Origin: Pteria penguin
Taxonomy: Eukaryota; Mollusca; Bivalvia; Pterioida; Pteriidae
Assembly (NCBI GenBank): GCA_035048485.1
Contig: CM068580.1
Coordinates: 38,102,085 to 38,166,084, forward strand
Length of the DNA stretch: 64,000 nucleotides
Direction of reading: 5' to 3'
Shown here: positions 25,430-37,643 of the stretch, one piece after another
Numbering within the stretch: position 1 is the first letter of the stretch
How the letters are laid out: each line of letters begins with the position of its first letter
Notes under the pieces: generated by a model
The model's database searches: none
Told to the model about the DNA's origin: nothing
What the model saw: only the letters and a program-made list of their open reading frames with translations
Translations under genes and position numbers: made by a program

Positions 25430-27850
25430 TTGATCATAATAATAATTATTATAATTATAATAATAATAATTTTTATTATAATAATAACAACAATAACAAC
25501 AATATTCTCATTAATTTACAAAGATATTCTGACTAGAAAGCTTGTTTGAGAAATTTCCTCAGATTACAGAGATCTTGAGTATTATTTGTACTTAACAGCA
25601 AAATCAAATTAAAGACAGGAGGTCTTCTATAAAAATATGGTTTCAAGTATATCAATCTCAGATCATTATATATTTCTATATAAAATGAAACTCATCTTCG
25701 ATATCTGTAGTGCAGGATGGACATACACGTCTCTGTAAAGGAGTGTTCTTATATCTACCGGTCTCTATAGCTAAACGATGAGAAGAGACACGTATCTTAC
25801 TGATAATTTTCTTATACTGATTATATTTAGGTTTTGTTAAATATGACTGTAGAGTGACCTGATCAACTAGGTGCTTATACATAAAACATTTAGAAGAAGC
25901 GCTTATTTCTGAGATTAGTAATTGTTTATGAATGTCAATTAATCGCTCTTTCACTGTAGCTAAAATATAATTATCTTCAAGTTTTTCATAGTTCACGTAA
26001 ATATAATTTAGACCAATTTCAGATAAAATATCATAGACATTTGCGATCCAGTTTTTACAGTTTTCTTTTTCATAAAATTGTTCACAAAAGTAATTGTAAT
26101 ATGATTTCAAAATACAATCGTCAGTGTGTATTAACTTTAACCAGTACTTAATAATTCTTAATTTTCTAAAACAACTTAAAGGTAATCTTCCTAATTCACA
26201 ATAAATCATTGCATTAGGCGTAGATCTTTTAACACCCAATATGTTTTTGAAAAAGTCTAAGTGCACTTTCTCTATATCAGGAGCAGAATGAAAATCCCAG
26301 TTTTCACATCCATAATAAGTGATACTAAGTATGTACGTATCAAATAACGATAAAATTGTTCGATGGTTAAAATCTTTATTAATGCATTTTCTTTTCATGG
26401 CAAACATTGCTTTTCTACATTGTGAGGATAACTGTTTCTGAGTTTAAAACGATTTCATTTATAATTCAATGAAATACCAAGATACGAGAATTCATCTACG
26501 AGATCTATTTTAACACAATTGTAAGGCCATGTTTCGTTTGGATTAAACCCCACAGTTTCGAAAGACAATAATCTTTGTTTTTTTGCTACATTGACAGTTA
26601 GTGACCATTTTGCTGTATACAGATATAGTGACTCTAACATACACTGAACACCGGAAACTGAGTCAGAAAAAATAACTCCATCATTCGCATACATTAACAA
26701 AAGTAGAGATAACTTTTGTAATTCAGTGGGTACACACCCTTTGTGAAGAAATTCTATCTCACAATCGTTAACATAGAAAGAAAAAAGATATTGGTGAAAT
26801 TATCTCCCCTGGTAAAACGCCGAGACTATTTTAAAAAGGTTCAGAAATTTTCGTTCAATAAAAGACTTTTTTATTGTATTATACAAAGATTTAATCACGT
26901 TAAAATTTTACCATTCTGACCTATCTTGGAAATTTTGCCCCGCAGTTTTGCTCTATCAATTGAATCAAAAGCTTGTTTGTAATCTACAAAACAACAATAC
27001 AAACGGTATTTATTTCGAAGATATTTACTGATTATTGTATGTTAGGCAAAACTGTAGGATGGTTGGGTCTAAATCCGAATTCTGCATCAGTCATTATATT
27101 ATTACTTTCTGTCCATGAAAACAATCTAGCGTTAAGGATGGATCTTATGTATCTTTATATGGACTGGCACAATAAAAGGGTTACATAAAACTTTAGGAAA
27201 TTATCCAGTACTACAAATAGCGTTAAACATTTTGTGCAATAGTGGTAATACTAAGTCAGTAAATTCTATGAAATATTCATTTAAAATGCCATCAGGACTA
27301 TGAATCTTACTGCGTTTTAAACCTTTAATGGCTTTGACAATCTCATCATGTGTAATTTCTAAATTCAATTCATCAAAAATTAAGATGTTATCGTGACAAT
27401 CAGTAGCTGTATTTGTCTCAAAGTTCGTACCACATAAAGCTTTAAAATGCTGCAGAAAATTATTAATAGATACATCAGTGGCCACTCTTTTCTTTTTGGC
27501 AAAACGAGCATAAAACCATTTTGGATTGAATTTTTTCATATTATCAAGCAAATTACTTTGATCAAACAGATATTTTCTTTTTAACTTGCGTTTATTCAGT
27601 TTTACAAGAAAACAGCACACAATGATTTTCAGTAGACTTGCATATATTAAAATCAGAAAGAGTTTTTTTTATATTCATTGTACAATGCTCTACAACTATA
27701 ATAATTATTAAACCAGGGTTTGTTATCACATGCTTTTTCTACTCTGCGTCTTTTACTATTTTTTCTTTGTGAATCCCTTATAAGCGTAGACATCTTGTGG
27801 TAATCAGGTAAAATAGACATCAGCTCATGAATAAAAAAGATACACAATTA
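25430..27850 (-). pseudogene. Decayed non-LTR retrotransposon (same family as 20520-21245)
   Basis: Read on the minus strand from 27847, it has a pre-RT linker with KPWFNN, then LEITHDEIVKAIKGLKRSK and LNEYFIEFTDLVLPLLHKM (27201-27620). A worn stretch with many stops follows (26700-27200, still showing YVNDCEIEFL). The catalytic region is altered to YANDGVIFS (26455-26700), and the C-terminal half is open (26407-25676) with SITYYGCENWDFHSAPDIE and LGVKRSTPN. It ends in a Cys/His knuckle beginning CPSC. The 3' end runs into TAA/TAACAA microsatellite DNA at 25430-25505. RTE- or CR1-like by C-terminal style; the clade is unsure. Confidence 0.8.
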
Positions 27851-29020
27851 TCTACACCTACTATCGACATATCATTGTTATTTATACAATTTTCTAGGCG
27901 ATACATGTTCTGTTCTAATGCATTTTTACACTCTGTTGTCGGTTACGACAGTATGATACAGTAGGGTTCCTTTGGTACCAATGTACAGAATGATTCGTTG
28001 ATAATTATATGAAACTATAAAAGAGAGCAGCATAGAGCCTAGACTGAAGTCCGATTTTATCCAATAAAGTCGCGCTGATTGAATGTTTTCAATATTCATG
28101 GTACATGGTATTCGAAATATCGTTGGAAACGGAATTTAAAAGCTTCTATTCCCAGAAGGCATGTCAAATTTGCATTTATATTGATATTTGATGTTTGCAT
28201 CTATATTGATATTAGATGTGCATATTAGTAATTAAACGATTACTTCCCATTTACTACATTTCCAATTTAAAAAGCAGTATATGGTTATCACGTGGAGAAT
28301 TTTAACAAATGTAAATGCATAAATATATCGGTAGATCATTGGCTTAAGAGTTAATTTCTGTATATAGTACGTTCAGGAGCTTTTTGTTTCATGTCGATCA
28401 CTCTGTTGCATACTTTTCTATAATAGATGAAAACTCCTTTCACAAATGTTCAGGCACTTGGCCTTTATTAAGTTAAATAAACTATGCTAAATTCTAAACT
28501 ATGTAAAATCCATGTTAATGTTACAGATCATATGATTAGATTAGAATAAACAATTAATGATGTCATGATAAATATATGACATTGATAATATTAATAATGA
28601 GAACTTATCAATTGAACTTACCAATATCATATATTTATTTAAACATTTATAAAATCTAAGAATTGTATTTCATTAAGTTAATACCACGCTCTATATTGTT
28701 GATGAAAAAATGGCCGAAAATCTGTGAAAAGGGTCTTTTAATTGGTTATATAACGAATTCCCTATTTAAGATGGTACTTGAATTATGTATTTTTTATAGT
28801 TTTAACGGGATAATTATTCCTGATTAGACTGAAAAGGCACACTTGATAACTTTCCCTGTTGTCGCCTTATATTTTCATACTTAAAGTGTATGGTATTGTA
28901 TTACTTGTGTTTATATACATTGTTTGTGTCTTTATGGCTTGTCTATTGGTCTTTGTTCTCTGAATTGAGGGTTGTGTATCAAAATGATTTTTAAGATTTT
29001 ACCACGATACCGCTTATATT
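27851..29020. other. No gene seen
   Basis: AT-rich sequence with a short direct repeat around 28180-28215 ('atattgatatt..atgt'). No open frame of interest. Confidence 0.4.
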
Positions 29021-29022
29021 TA

Positions 29023-30297
29023 TCTATGTCTACGTATTAGTTTACACATCTGTGTTTGCTATGCCTATGTCTACGTATTAGTCTACACATCTGTGTTTGC
29101 TATGCCTTTCTATGTCTACGTATTAGTCTACACATCTGTGTTTGCTATGCCTTTCTATGTCTACATATTAGTCTACACATCGGTGTTTGCTATGCCTTCT
29201 ATGTCTACGTATTAGTCTACACATCTGTGTTTGCTATGCCTTTCTATGTCTACGTATTAGTCTACACATCTGTGTTTGCTATGCCTTTCTATGTCTACGT
29301 ATTAGTCTACACATTTGTGTTTGCTATGCCTTTCTATGTCTACGTGTTAGCCTACACATCAGTGTTTGCTATGCTTTTCTATGTCTACGAGTTGGCCTAC
29401 AGATCTGTGTTTGCTATCTTTGCATGTTAGTATGAACATCAGTGTTTGCTATGCCTTTCTATGTCTATGTGTTGGTCTATACATCAGTGTTTGCTATGTC
29501 TATGTGTTAGCCTACACATATGTGTTTGCTATGCCTTTCTATGCCTACGAGGTAACCTACTCATCTGTGATTGCTACCCATTTCCATGTCTACGTATTAG
29601 CCTACACATCTGTTCTTACTACCCAATTCTATGTCTACTTGATAGACTACACATCTATGATTGCTACCAATTTCTATCTCTACGTGTTAGCTTCCACATC
29701 TGTGTTTGCTATACCTTTTTATGTCTTCATGTTAGCCTACACACCTGTGTTTGCTTTCCCTTTCTCTGTCTACGTGTTTGCCTATACATACATCTCAGTT
29801 GCTATGCCTCTCTATGTCTACGTATTAGCCTTTACGTTTATCTCTGTTGCTATGCCTCTCTTTGTCTACGTGTTAGCCTATACATACATCTCTGTTGCTA
29901 TGCGTCTCTATATTTACGTATTAGCCTATACGTACATCTTTGTTGCTATGCCTCTATTTGTCTACGTATTTGCGTATACATACACCTATGTTGCTATGCC
30001 TCTTCATGTCTAAGTATTAGCCTATACGTCCATCTGTGTTTGCTATGCCTCTCTACATGTATATCTACGTATTAGCCTACACGTACAACTCTGTTGCTAT
30101 GCCTCTTCATGTCTACGTATTAGCCTATAAGTACATCTCAGTTGCTATGCCTCTTTATATCTATGTAATAGCCTATACATACATCTTTGTTGCTATGCCT
30201 TTCTGTATCTACGTATTAGCTTATACGTACATCTGTGTTGCTATGCCTATCTATGTCTATGTGTTAGCCTTTACGTACATCTGTGTTTGCCATGCCT
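29023..30297 (+). repeat. 1.28-kb minisatellite whose unit shifts from 45 to 48 bp
   Basis: The left two thirds repeat a 45-base unit ('tatgtctacgtattagtcta', 'cacatctgtgtttgctatgc', 'ctttc'). From about 29770 the unit is 48 bases, with 'tatacgtacatctctgttgc' replacing the middle. Translated in the main frame the units read about MPFYVYVLVYTSVFA (15) and then MPLYVYVLAYTYISVA (16), a hydrophobic peptide. Two other frames are also long because both unit lengths divide by three. Occasional frame slips and a stop near 30013 interrupt it. I see no splice or start signals that would make it a gene. Confidence 0.9.
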
Positions 30298-30722
30298 GAC
30301 TTTTGTCACACAGATGTACAACGGAGGAGGTTCTCTTCTATCTTTGTCTCAAATGACACCGACTTGCATTCCAGAATGGACGGATATATTCATAGTTTTG
30401 TCTGCGATTATTTGAAAATTAATAATACCTGTACATAGCAATAAATATATCATTAACATAACATATATTTGATACTTAAATTTCGATCGATTATTTGTAT
30501 AAAGTTATGAGCAATTAAATCTTTTAAAGTGTGTTCATGCTGTAATTATTCTCGGCCATAATTCTGTAATTTATGTTCTTGACCATTTTAACATTTATAA
30601 ATCTTTGCATTTATTGAGAGAAAATGGGAATACGATATAGTAGGACAGTGCCAGATTTGATAGAACAACGGAAGGAGATGGTACGATAGGTTTAGATATG
30701 GTACCCTGCAATTTTTGATTTG

Positions 30723-30760
30723 TGACGTCACGATACATTACAGTTTTTGATATGACGTCA
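30723..30760. promoter_or_regulatory. Two full CRE palindromes (TGACGTCA)
   Basis: TGACGTCA occurs at 30723-30730 and 30753-30760, with a third copy at 31239-31246. This is the consensus for CREB/ATF dimers. No gene start is visible next to them, so function is unproven. Confidence 0.45.
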
Positions 30761-31053
30761 CTGTGATTAGCGACTTTGTTTAGAAAACAGTAACTCTGTG
30801 CGCTTTGTCTCTAGTTGACTTCACCGTTATTATTTGCGGTCCTAATGTTAAGGGAGGAAATACAACGTATTTCCAAAAGATAACGTAAAGAACAATGAAA
30901 CGTTCTTATGACGGCATAAGGTTACTAATGTTCGACGTCGTTTTTAGCTCATAGTACACAAGCGCCGATTAACGGATGATAATCGACGGCGAAGCTTATT
31001 ATTTTTGTCAAATGCATTAGAATGGGGTTACGATGCGTGTGTGTTACAAACCT

Positions 31054-31079
31054 GACAGGGTACTGGCGAGTACCCTGTC
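31054..31079. repeat. Perfect 11-bp-stem hairpin
   Basis: GACAGGGTACT, loop GGCG, AGTACCCTGTC. The stem is perfect, and more GC-rich than its surroundings. Confidence 0.9.
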
Positions 31080-31689
31080 GGAAATTTCCGTTTCACAGTT
31101 CGGCAATCGCTTCACAGTGAATTTCAATTTCTGACATGTTAAAGACTTTTTCGACGTCACTGCGGAACTAACAGTTTGGTTGGCAGAATGATAACTGCTT
31201 CCGCAATATGACATCAGAAACAATCAATTCTATTATTATGACGTCAAATTTTTATGGGGAAACGTTATCATTTGCCAACCAGTTTTTGTAAAGCACTCGT
31301 ATTGTATCCCCTAAATTTATGGACTAAGTAAACCTGGCACGGCATCCCGGTTCATGGTTCTTCATTTGGTCAATAAATAAAACTATTTTAAAACAGTAAA
31401 ACTTTCCTCGTTAAGTACTATGTAAAACTACAATGGATTGAGTTTAATAGTGAATATTTAAAAATCATTAAAGGACCAAATCTTTTTTTTTTTCATATTT
31501 TTAAACAACACCTCCTATCTTGTCTCGAAATGCATATCGGTCAATCACCATACCGAGAAAGGACTTCGTGTAAATTTCATCTTAACTTTGACATGGGAGG
31601 TGGAATTTCATAATTTATTTTTGCAGAATTATATATAGAATTTTATAACAATAACCCATATAGAGAACAAGGAGCAACCGGCTATTCAA

Positions 31690-32135
31690 TTAAGTTAAGG
31701 GATCATGATATATGAACGCAAATATTTTTGTTTAGAACACCGTAAAATGGACATGAGAGATCCCGTTAGACTCATATTTTTGAAAATTAAGTTTTCCGCA
31801 TTTGAATGAAAGATATGATTAAGATCTATAGAATTCTCCAAAAAACTAACGATGTTTTGGTATTTATAGCCCTGAGTCAAAAGTTTGAAGACAATTGTTA
31901 GATTTTTAATAGAAATCCAACAATTTGTAGAGGTCCGTTGAGAAATACCATATGATAGGACTAAAAGGACAGGGGAAATTTACTACAATGGATAACCAAA
32001 TTCCTCACGTTTATCATTTCAGTAAGTCAAATGTTTCGAAATTTGAAGTCGAAGCATGAAATTCTTCTCATAACACTACAAAAGAAAAACGTCGGCTATA
32101 AGAGAGGGACGCAGTTAGTGCCCATTGGAATCGGA
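31690..32135 (-). pseudogene. Penelope-like element RT fragment, degraded
   Basis: On the minus strand, a block equivalent to YDKRE(D)FG..NFP lies at about 31945-32010. It is followed downstream by MTQGYKYQNIV and IFKNMSLTGS (31880-31695), matching LTQGYRYHKLR and ISFQQYVSKG of the copy at 34534. A stray GIPMGTNC-encoding scrap is at about 32110-32135. It abuts the plus-strand copy that starts near 32140. Confidence 0.65.
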
Positions 32136-32139
32136 ATTA

Positions 32140-33540
32140 TTTGTTTTCGTTATCATTCATATAAAATCCGACATAATTCTAAACGTAAATACAAAAACTT
32201 TCTTTACAATCACTTCATCAAATATAATTACAATATTGATAACGTTATTATAACTCCTTTTGAAAGCTTTACAAAACTACCTGGAAAAAATAAATGTGAA
32301 ATGAAAAAACGACGTTTAGTGGCTGAACTTTACTGGATTAAACATCTACAAACCCCATATCCCCTTGGTCTCAATGACAAGTAATCCCACATTTATACAA
32401 ACAACTACATTATATACCAGTCCAGTCTATAAAAAAGAAAATGGCTGATTTACATAATACTTATGTCTTCGTACCTGCAGACAAAGCAGCTAATAATATT
32501 ATCATTTTGAAAAATATACTATATTTCAGTTCTTAAAACTGAATTAAACTATACTTCCACGTATGTTGAAACCCCATTGTATAAAGACAAGATCCTATCT
32601 GACCACTGTAAAGCTATGTGTGATAAAAATGATCTTCCAACAATGTATTGGCTTCCCAAACTACACGAAGATCCATATAAATCACGTTTTATATCAAATT
32701 CTAGTCATTGCTCTACAACTGTGCTTTCTTTTGGACTTATTAAAATTATTAACAACAATATTCATATCAACATATATTATAAACGTGGATTTCCTATTGT
32801 AAATTTCCCTTATCTAGATGGTGATGTCCCAAGACTCCCATCATATGGTATTTATATTAGTCAATTGGTTCGGTTTGCTAGAGCCTGCACTAACGTTTTG
32901 GATTTTCACGAAAAAAATTCTCAGTTACTTTTAAACTTCTTACTCAGGGTTATAGATATAATAAACTTCGAAAAACTTTGGAAAATTTAATAGATCTTAT
33001 TCATACAGTTTATCTACATTCGGAAATGTTACTTTTCAACAATATCTATCCAGAGGAATTTCCCATCCCAATTTCTACGGTGATCTAGTGTACAAACTAA
33101 GGAGGGTCAAAGGTTCCGATAATTTCATATCGGCTGGTTCTAAAATTATTAAACACCTTCGATATCGACAGTATGACCCAGAGATCATCGCTAAGACCAT
33201 AGATCTTGTATTGGTTCCCTCTACAACCCAATGCAGATTTTTACTTGACGGTGGGGACTCTATGACGGGCCTTGTCCAAACCTTTTCAGAGAAGACAAGG
33301 TCCTGATCCTTGTTCCCTCTAACTATCAGTCGGGACCCCCATTGATCAAGGATCTGAGCTCGCTTACAGACGGACAGAGCACGGTTTACTTATGTTGATG
33401 TCTCCTTACATATTTCGATAGCAACATATTATTCTATAATTCTTTCGTGTGTAATAAAATTTTTATGACCTCTCTCCTTGAGAAACCTGTTGATCCTTGT
33501 TCTCTATATGGATTATTTACAAATTTTTAAATGTGTGTCC
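32140..33540 (+). pseudogene. Penelope-like (Naiad-type?) element copy, RT core deleted
   Basis: An upstream frame ends RRLVAELYWIKHLQTPYP then GLNDK (to 32384), which is the usual C-terminal signature of GIY-YIG nuclease modules. Next come YVFVPADKAANN at about 32465-32500 and LPTMYWLPKLHEDPYKSRF, N-terminal RT-side blocks. The frame then jumps at about 32750-32770 straight to GFPIVNFPYLDGDVP and YGIYISQLVRFARAC, skipping every catalytic RT motif. A shifted frame at 33088-33306 continues the C-terminus (YKLRRVKGSDN). The non-coding tail with 'gggccttgtccaaacc' follows. GIY-YIG placed before RT is the permuted order of Naiad PLEs. Confidence 0.75.
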
Positions 33541-33985
33541 TTTGATTGTGTGTGTGTGTGCAGGTCCTTGGTGATTTGTGGCATACAACTTTTTAAGATG
33601 TCTTCTGTTTTCTCTTTGATAAATTTTGTCATTAAATTGAACATAAATATTTAAATATTTTCCACCAGAAAAAAAATTGTTGTATTGCAAAACTCACTGT
33701 ATATCAATATTTGAAGGAGGCCTATAAATCAAGAGATTTGCGAAGTACACAGGTATGTCTTTGACTCAGCATTTTACATTCTTCATACATCGGTTATGAA
33801 ATATGATGGATATTACATGACTTAAGCCACCAATACCAATAAAATTCACTAGAAGAAGGTCAGGAGACCGAAATATTGTGAATACTGAGTTAATTGTTCT
33901 TTGTTTTATGACACTTCCCTTCGGAGGACTATTAAGATGTTTTATAATGATAATGAATACCTAATATGGCAAAATAAACAAGGAA
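33541..33985. other. Spacer between two tail-to-tail Penelope-like copies
   Basis: Contains a short (TG)n run at about 33547-33560. No gene. Confidence 0.4.
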
Positions 33986-33989
33986 GAAG

Positions 33990-36205
33990 TGCCCAAGGGG
34001 TCACTACGTCGCGAAATCCATGGAATAAGAAAGAAAAAAGAGGAGTTACTGGCTCAGTTATGTGGCAGAAGTCACCATGGAGCTATAAAATACATGAATA
34101 TAAATAATATACTAGAACATATAACACATTACAAAAATATTTGATTGTAGTGCAATTACGATACCGACTTAGGACGGTCATTTAATTTGACAAAAGCCAA
34201 ACTAATGGTGTGGTTAACCGGTTTACGGGCCCACCTTCCCACTAACCGTAACAGCAGAACAATCAAAGGACGTACATTTAAAAATTTATAAATAATCCTC
34301 CATGTAAAGAACAAGGGTCAACAGGTATCGCATATTGAGAAGTCATAAAATATAAACACGTAAGTTATCGTAAAACACATAATGGTATAAAAATATATGC
34401 GACATCAACATGATAAACCGTGCACTGCCAGTCTGAAAGCGAGCTAAGACCCTAGATCTGTAGGAGTCCCAACAGTCAAAGGGGACGAGGTTCAGGACCA
34501 TGTCTCCTCTGAAAGAGGTTTGGACAAGGCCCGTCATATAGTCCCCACCGCCCTGTTAGTCAGCGTGCAACGTTCAAGTAAAAGTCTGCATAAGGCTGTA
34601 GAGGGGCCAAATACAAGACCTATAGTCTTTTTGATGATCTCAGTATCATATTGTCTATTTAGAAGACGTTTGACTATTTTATTACATGATAAAATAACGT
34701 TATCGGAGCCTTTTACTTTCCTTAGTTTATATACGAGATCACCGTAAAAATTAGGATGGGAAATTCCTTTGGATACATACTGTTGAAAAGAAATATTTCC
34801 AAATTTAGATAGAAGTTCTGAATAAGATCTGAAGAATTTGCCGAATGTTTTTCTTAGCTTGTGATATCTGTAACCCTGAGTTAAAACTTTAGTAGTAATT
34901 TGTAAATTTCGTTTATGAAAGTCCAAAACATCGGTGCAGCTTCTGACAAATCGAACTTATTGAGATATATAGATACCATATGATGGGAGTCGAGGGACAT
35001 CGCCATCCAAGTAAGGGAAATTTACATTAGGAAATCCATAATCCTCACGTTTATCGTAAATATTAGTACATGTTAGGTGGTTGATAATTTTGATGTTTAA
35101 ATCTAAGAAAGATGTAGATTTATCTCAAGTATTAGCTTTATTCAATGTGAGCTCTGGTGGATATATTTCTGATATAAATTGTTCGAATTCAGGGTTGTCG
35201 ATGGCCAAAATGTCATCCAGATATCTGCAAGTATTATTAAATTTGTCAATGAGGTCAAAACGTTTTGATTTTTGAATAGAAACCATAAAATCCCTCTCAT
35301 AACAATAAAGAAATAAATCTGCTATCAGAGGCGCGCAGTTAGTACCCATAGGAATCCCAACTATTTGTTGATATATCTTACCATCAAATTGCACAAAAAT
35401 ATTATTCATGAGAAAATCTAGTGCTTTACATAATTCCTTGCAAGTCCAGTATTTATATGAAGTATATTGTTTGTTGGAAAAGAATCCGGAGTTATTGGAA
35501 GTACATATGTACGTTTTAGATTCTCTGTGAAAACACCATTGTATAAGAGACAGCAACTTGCTTTTAATCAAATCATGAGGCAGAGATGTATAAAGTGTAG
35601 AAATATGAAATGTAGAAATTTGAGTCGCTTTGAAATTTAGCGGAAGAAGTTTGTCTATAACTTCATGAGAATTTTTAATCGACCAAAAGTAATTGATGTT
35701 ACAATTATGAAATGCGACATCACAATATTTGATAATATGATCTTTTATAGCAGTTAGAGCAGACGTAATATGCTTCGATAGTACCGTAGTAGAGCAGTGG
35801 CTAGAATTAGATATGAAACGTGGTTTATATGGACTTTTATGTAGTTTTGGGAGCCAATATATGGTTGTAGATCAGATTTATCAGTTTTAATTTTGAAGTC
35901 GGACATGGTCATGAGGGGATCGTGCAAGGTGCTGTCTTTTGCGGTAGGGCTTTCCACATATGTATGAGTGGAGTTTAATTCGTTTTTAAGTACTTCAATA
36001 TAATATAGTTTTCAAACAACTGTTATGTTATTACCTGCTTTATCAGCAGGAACAAAGACATATTTAGCATGTAAGTCAGCTATCTTCTTTTTAATAGAAT
36101 TTGCCGTCACTGTATTAGGCTGTTGAAATAAATGCGGATTTTCCGTAAAGTTCTTAATACGGATATCGACAAAATCATGTACAATGTCATATTCAGACAA
36201 ATGTG
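33990..36205 (-). pseudogene. Penelope-like element copy with RT catalytic core, broken
   Basis: Read on the minus strand, IADLHAKYVFVPADKAGNN (36200-36012) is followed by a frame with NYIKVHINHVSYLIL. The RT core at 35571-35125 has QQIVGIPMGTNCAPLIADL and CRYLDDILAIDNPEF, with YLDD as the catalytic motif. It ends PELTLNKANT, then a stop. The C-terminal frame (34926-34534) includes LTQGYRYHKLRKTFGKFF and YKLRKVKGSDN. The tail (34530-33990) contains 'cataactgagccagtaact'. It is the most complete copy here but is split by at least three stops or frameshifts and lacks the GIY-YIG part. Confidence 0.82.
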
Positions 36206-36369
36206 AACCAATTAAAATGAGATAAGACCAGGTGCTCCGGAGAAGTAGGCGCCCCTGCTTGCAAAGGACAATTCCTGCAAGGACAATTCAAGTTGAGGAA
36301 GTAAATACACATATACATACACATGAGCACATATAGGAGACAAGGACACCGTATCAAATTATCCCATTC

Positions 36370-36800
36370 ACGGTATGAAATGCTGCTGAACTGAAATTCC
36401 GGTGTCAGAAATGCACGTCAATGTCTGTATGTATAAATATAATGTCAAATCAGGTATCGTCAAAAAGTTCAAGATAGTTGGTATGATCAGTTTGGTTAAA
36501 ATTTTTGAAAGGGGGATCTCAAATTGCAGCAGATCCCTATATCGACCATAGAATATCCTTATTGACAATTTCAAATGTTTCTTTATATATCCTTGTGAAA
36601 GTAGTTTCGTGGCTAAAAGCCTCATCCTCAGGATCATTGTATTTATAACATGCCCTGGCATAGTGTATAAGTTGTGAAAAGAAGACGCTATATGCGTGAG
36701 AAAAAGGTATGTTGATACTCAGCGAAGGGAAGTTGGTAATAATTAAATTGAAATCGTCACTTTTGTCATAAAGAGAGGTAACTAACGAACCATTATCAAT
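36370..36800 (-). pseudogene. Penelope-like RT C-terminal fragment, second subfamily
   Basis: Minus-strand frame with NTMILRMRLLATKLLSQGY and FYGRYRDLLQ. Upstream, to about 36800, lie remnants of SLYDKSDDFN and ITNFPSL..SVFFSQLIHYARAC. It resembles the copy at 58229-59157 more than its neighbour at 33990-36205. Confidence 0.7.
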
Positions 36801-37640
36801 AATTGATTTTGAATTTATTTTTTTGTTTTTTGTTAAGTAGTATTCTGCTCGGTAAAATTTTACTATGAGAAATGCCGATTTGAATTGAACTTAACTCAGA
36901 ATATACAGATACTGCCGTCGATTTCAAGTAATGTATTCTTTTTTTAAGTTAAGACGAAGTTGGTCAGATAATGTAAACAAGTTTCTATGATCACGTCTTT
37001 AAAATTTTCACAGGTTTTAATCCCCTACTCCTTTAATTTATGATTTAATTTCTACATATCTGAGCAGCGCTTTTCTCTATATGATAATCTGCCCGTTGCA
37101 GAATATATGATAATCTGCCCGTTGCAGAAAGACAAACATTAATACACAATGCCAAACTAATACATATTTTTCTTTTTAAAGTCCATTATTTACAGCTAAA
37201 CATAGAAAGAAGATTAAGTCTTACTCGAAGGCGGAGTTTCTAGTGACATTTCTTGCCATTTGATCCGTACTTTTTATTTTTAAACTAATATGGTCTTAAC
37301 TTTATGTCTGCTAAATCAATATATGAAAATCTATTATTTAAATCAAGAGCTTTTAAATCACAAAGATTATTTGTTCAATGCTAAATGCAATACAATGGTT
37401 GTGGAATAAATTATTCTAAAGTTATAACGCATTTGACCAATAATATTGCCTTTAATCGATACCAATCAGATACATAGACTCATACAATTTACATAAAGTC
37501 CATTCTTATATCTTACGGATCATTTAACTGATGCTTGAAACGAGGTGTTCAGCTTGATGTATCAGGATTAGATTAAAGCATTAAGCGTTAACAAGTTATT
37601 TCTTTTTGTATGTGCATTGCAAATATTATCACAAACACAA
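36801..37640. other. 5' flank of Kv gene B
   Basis: No gene. A 26-27-base direct duplication containing 'gataatctgcccgttgcaga' lies at about 37079-37131. Confidence 0.5.
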
Positions 37641-37643
37641 ATT

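Larger units (their letters stand above)
30300..31690. other. Non-coding stretch with CRE palindromes and a hairpin
   Basis: No open frame is supported. It contains TGACGTCA at 30723-30730, 30753-30760 and 31239-31246, related GACGTC sites near 30934 and 31153, and a perfect hairpin at 31054-31079. Confidence 0.55.

Noticed and set aside
29056..30299. Long hydrophobic open frames as a multi-span membrane protein gene
   Set aside because: Two or more frames are open at once, there is no start context or flanking exon, and frame slips occur. A stop-poor minisatellite explains them, though it is kept as a finding.
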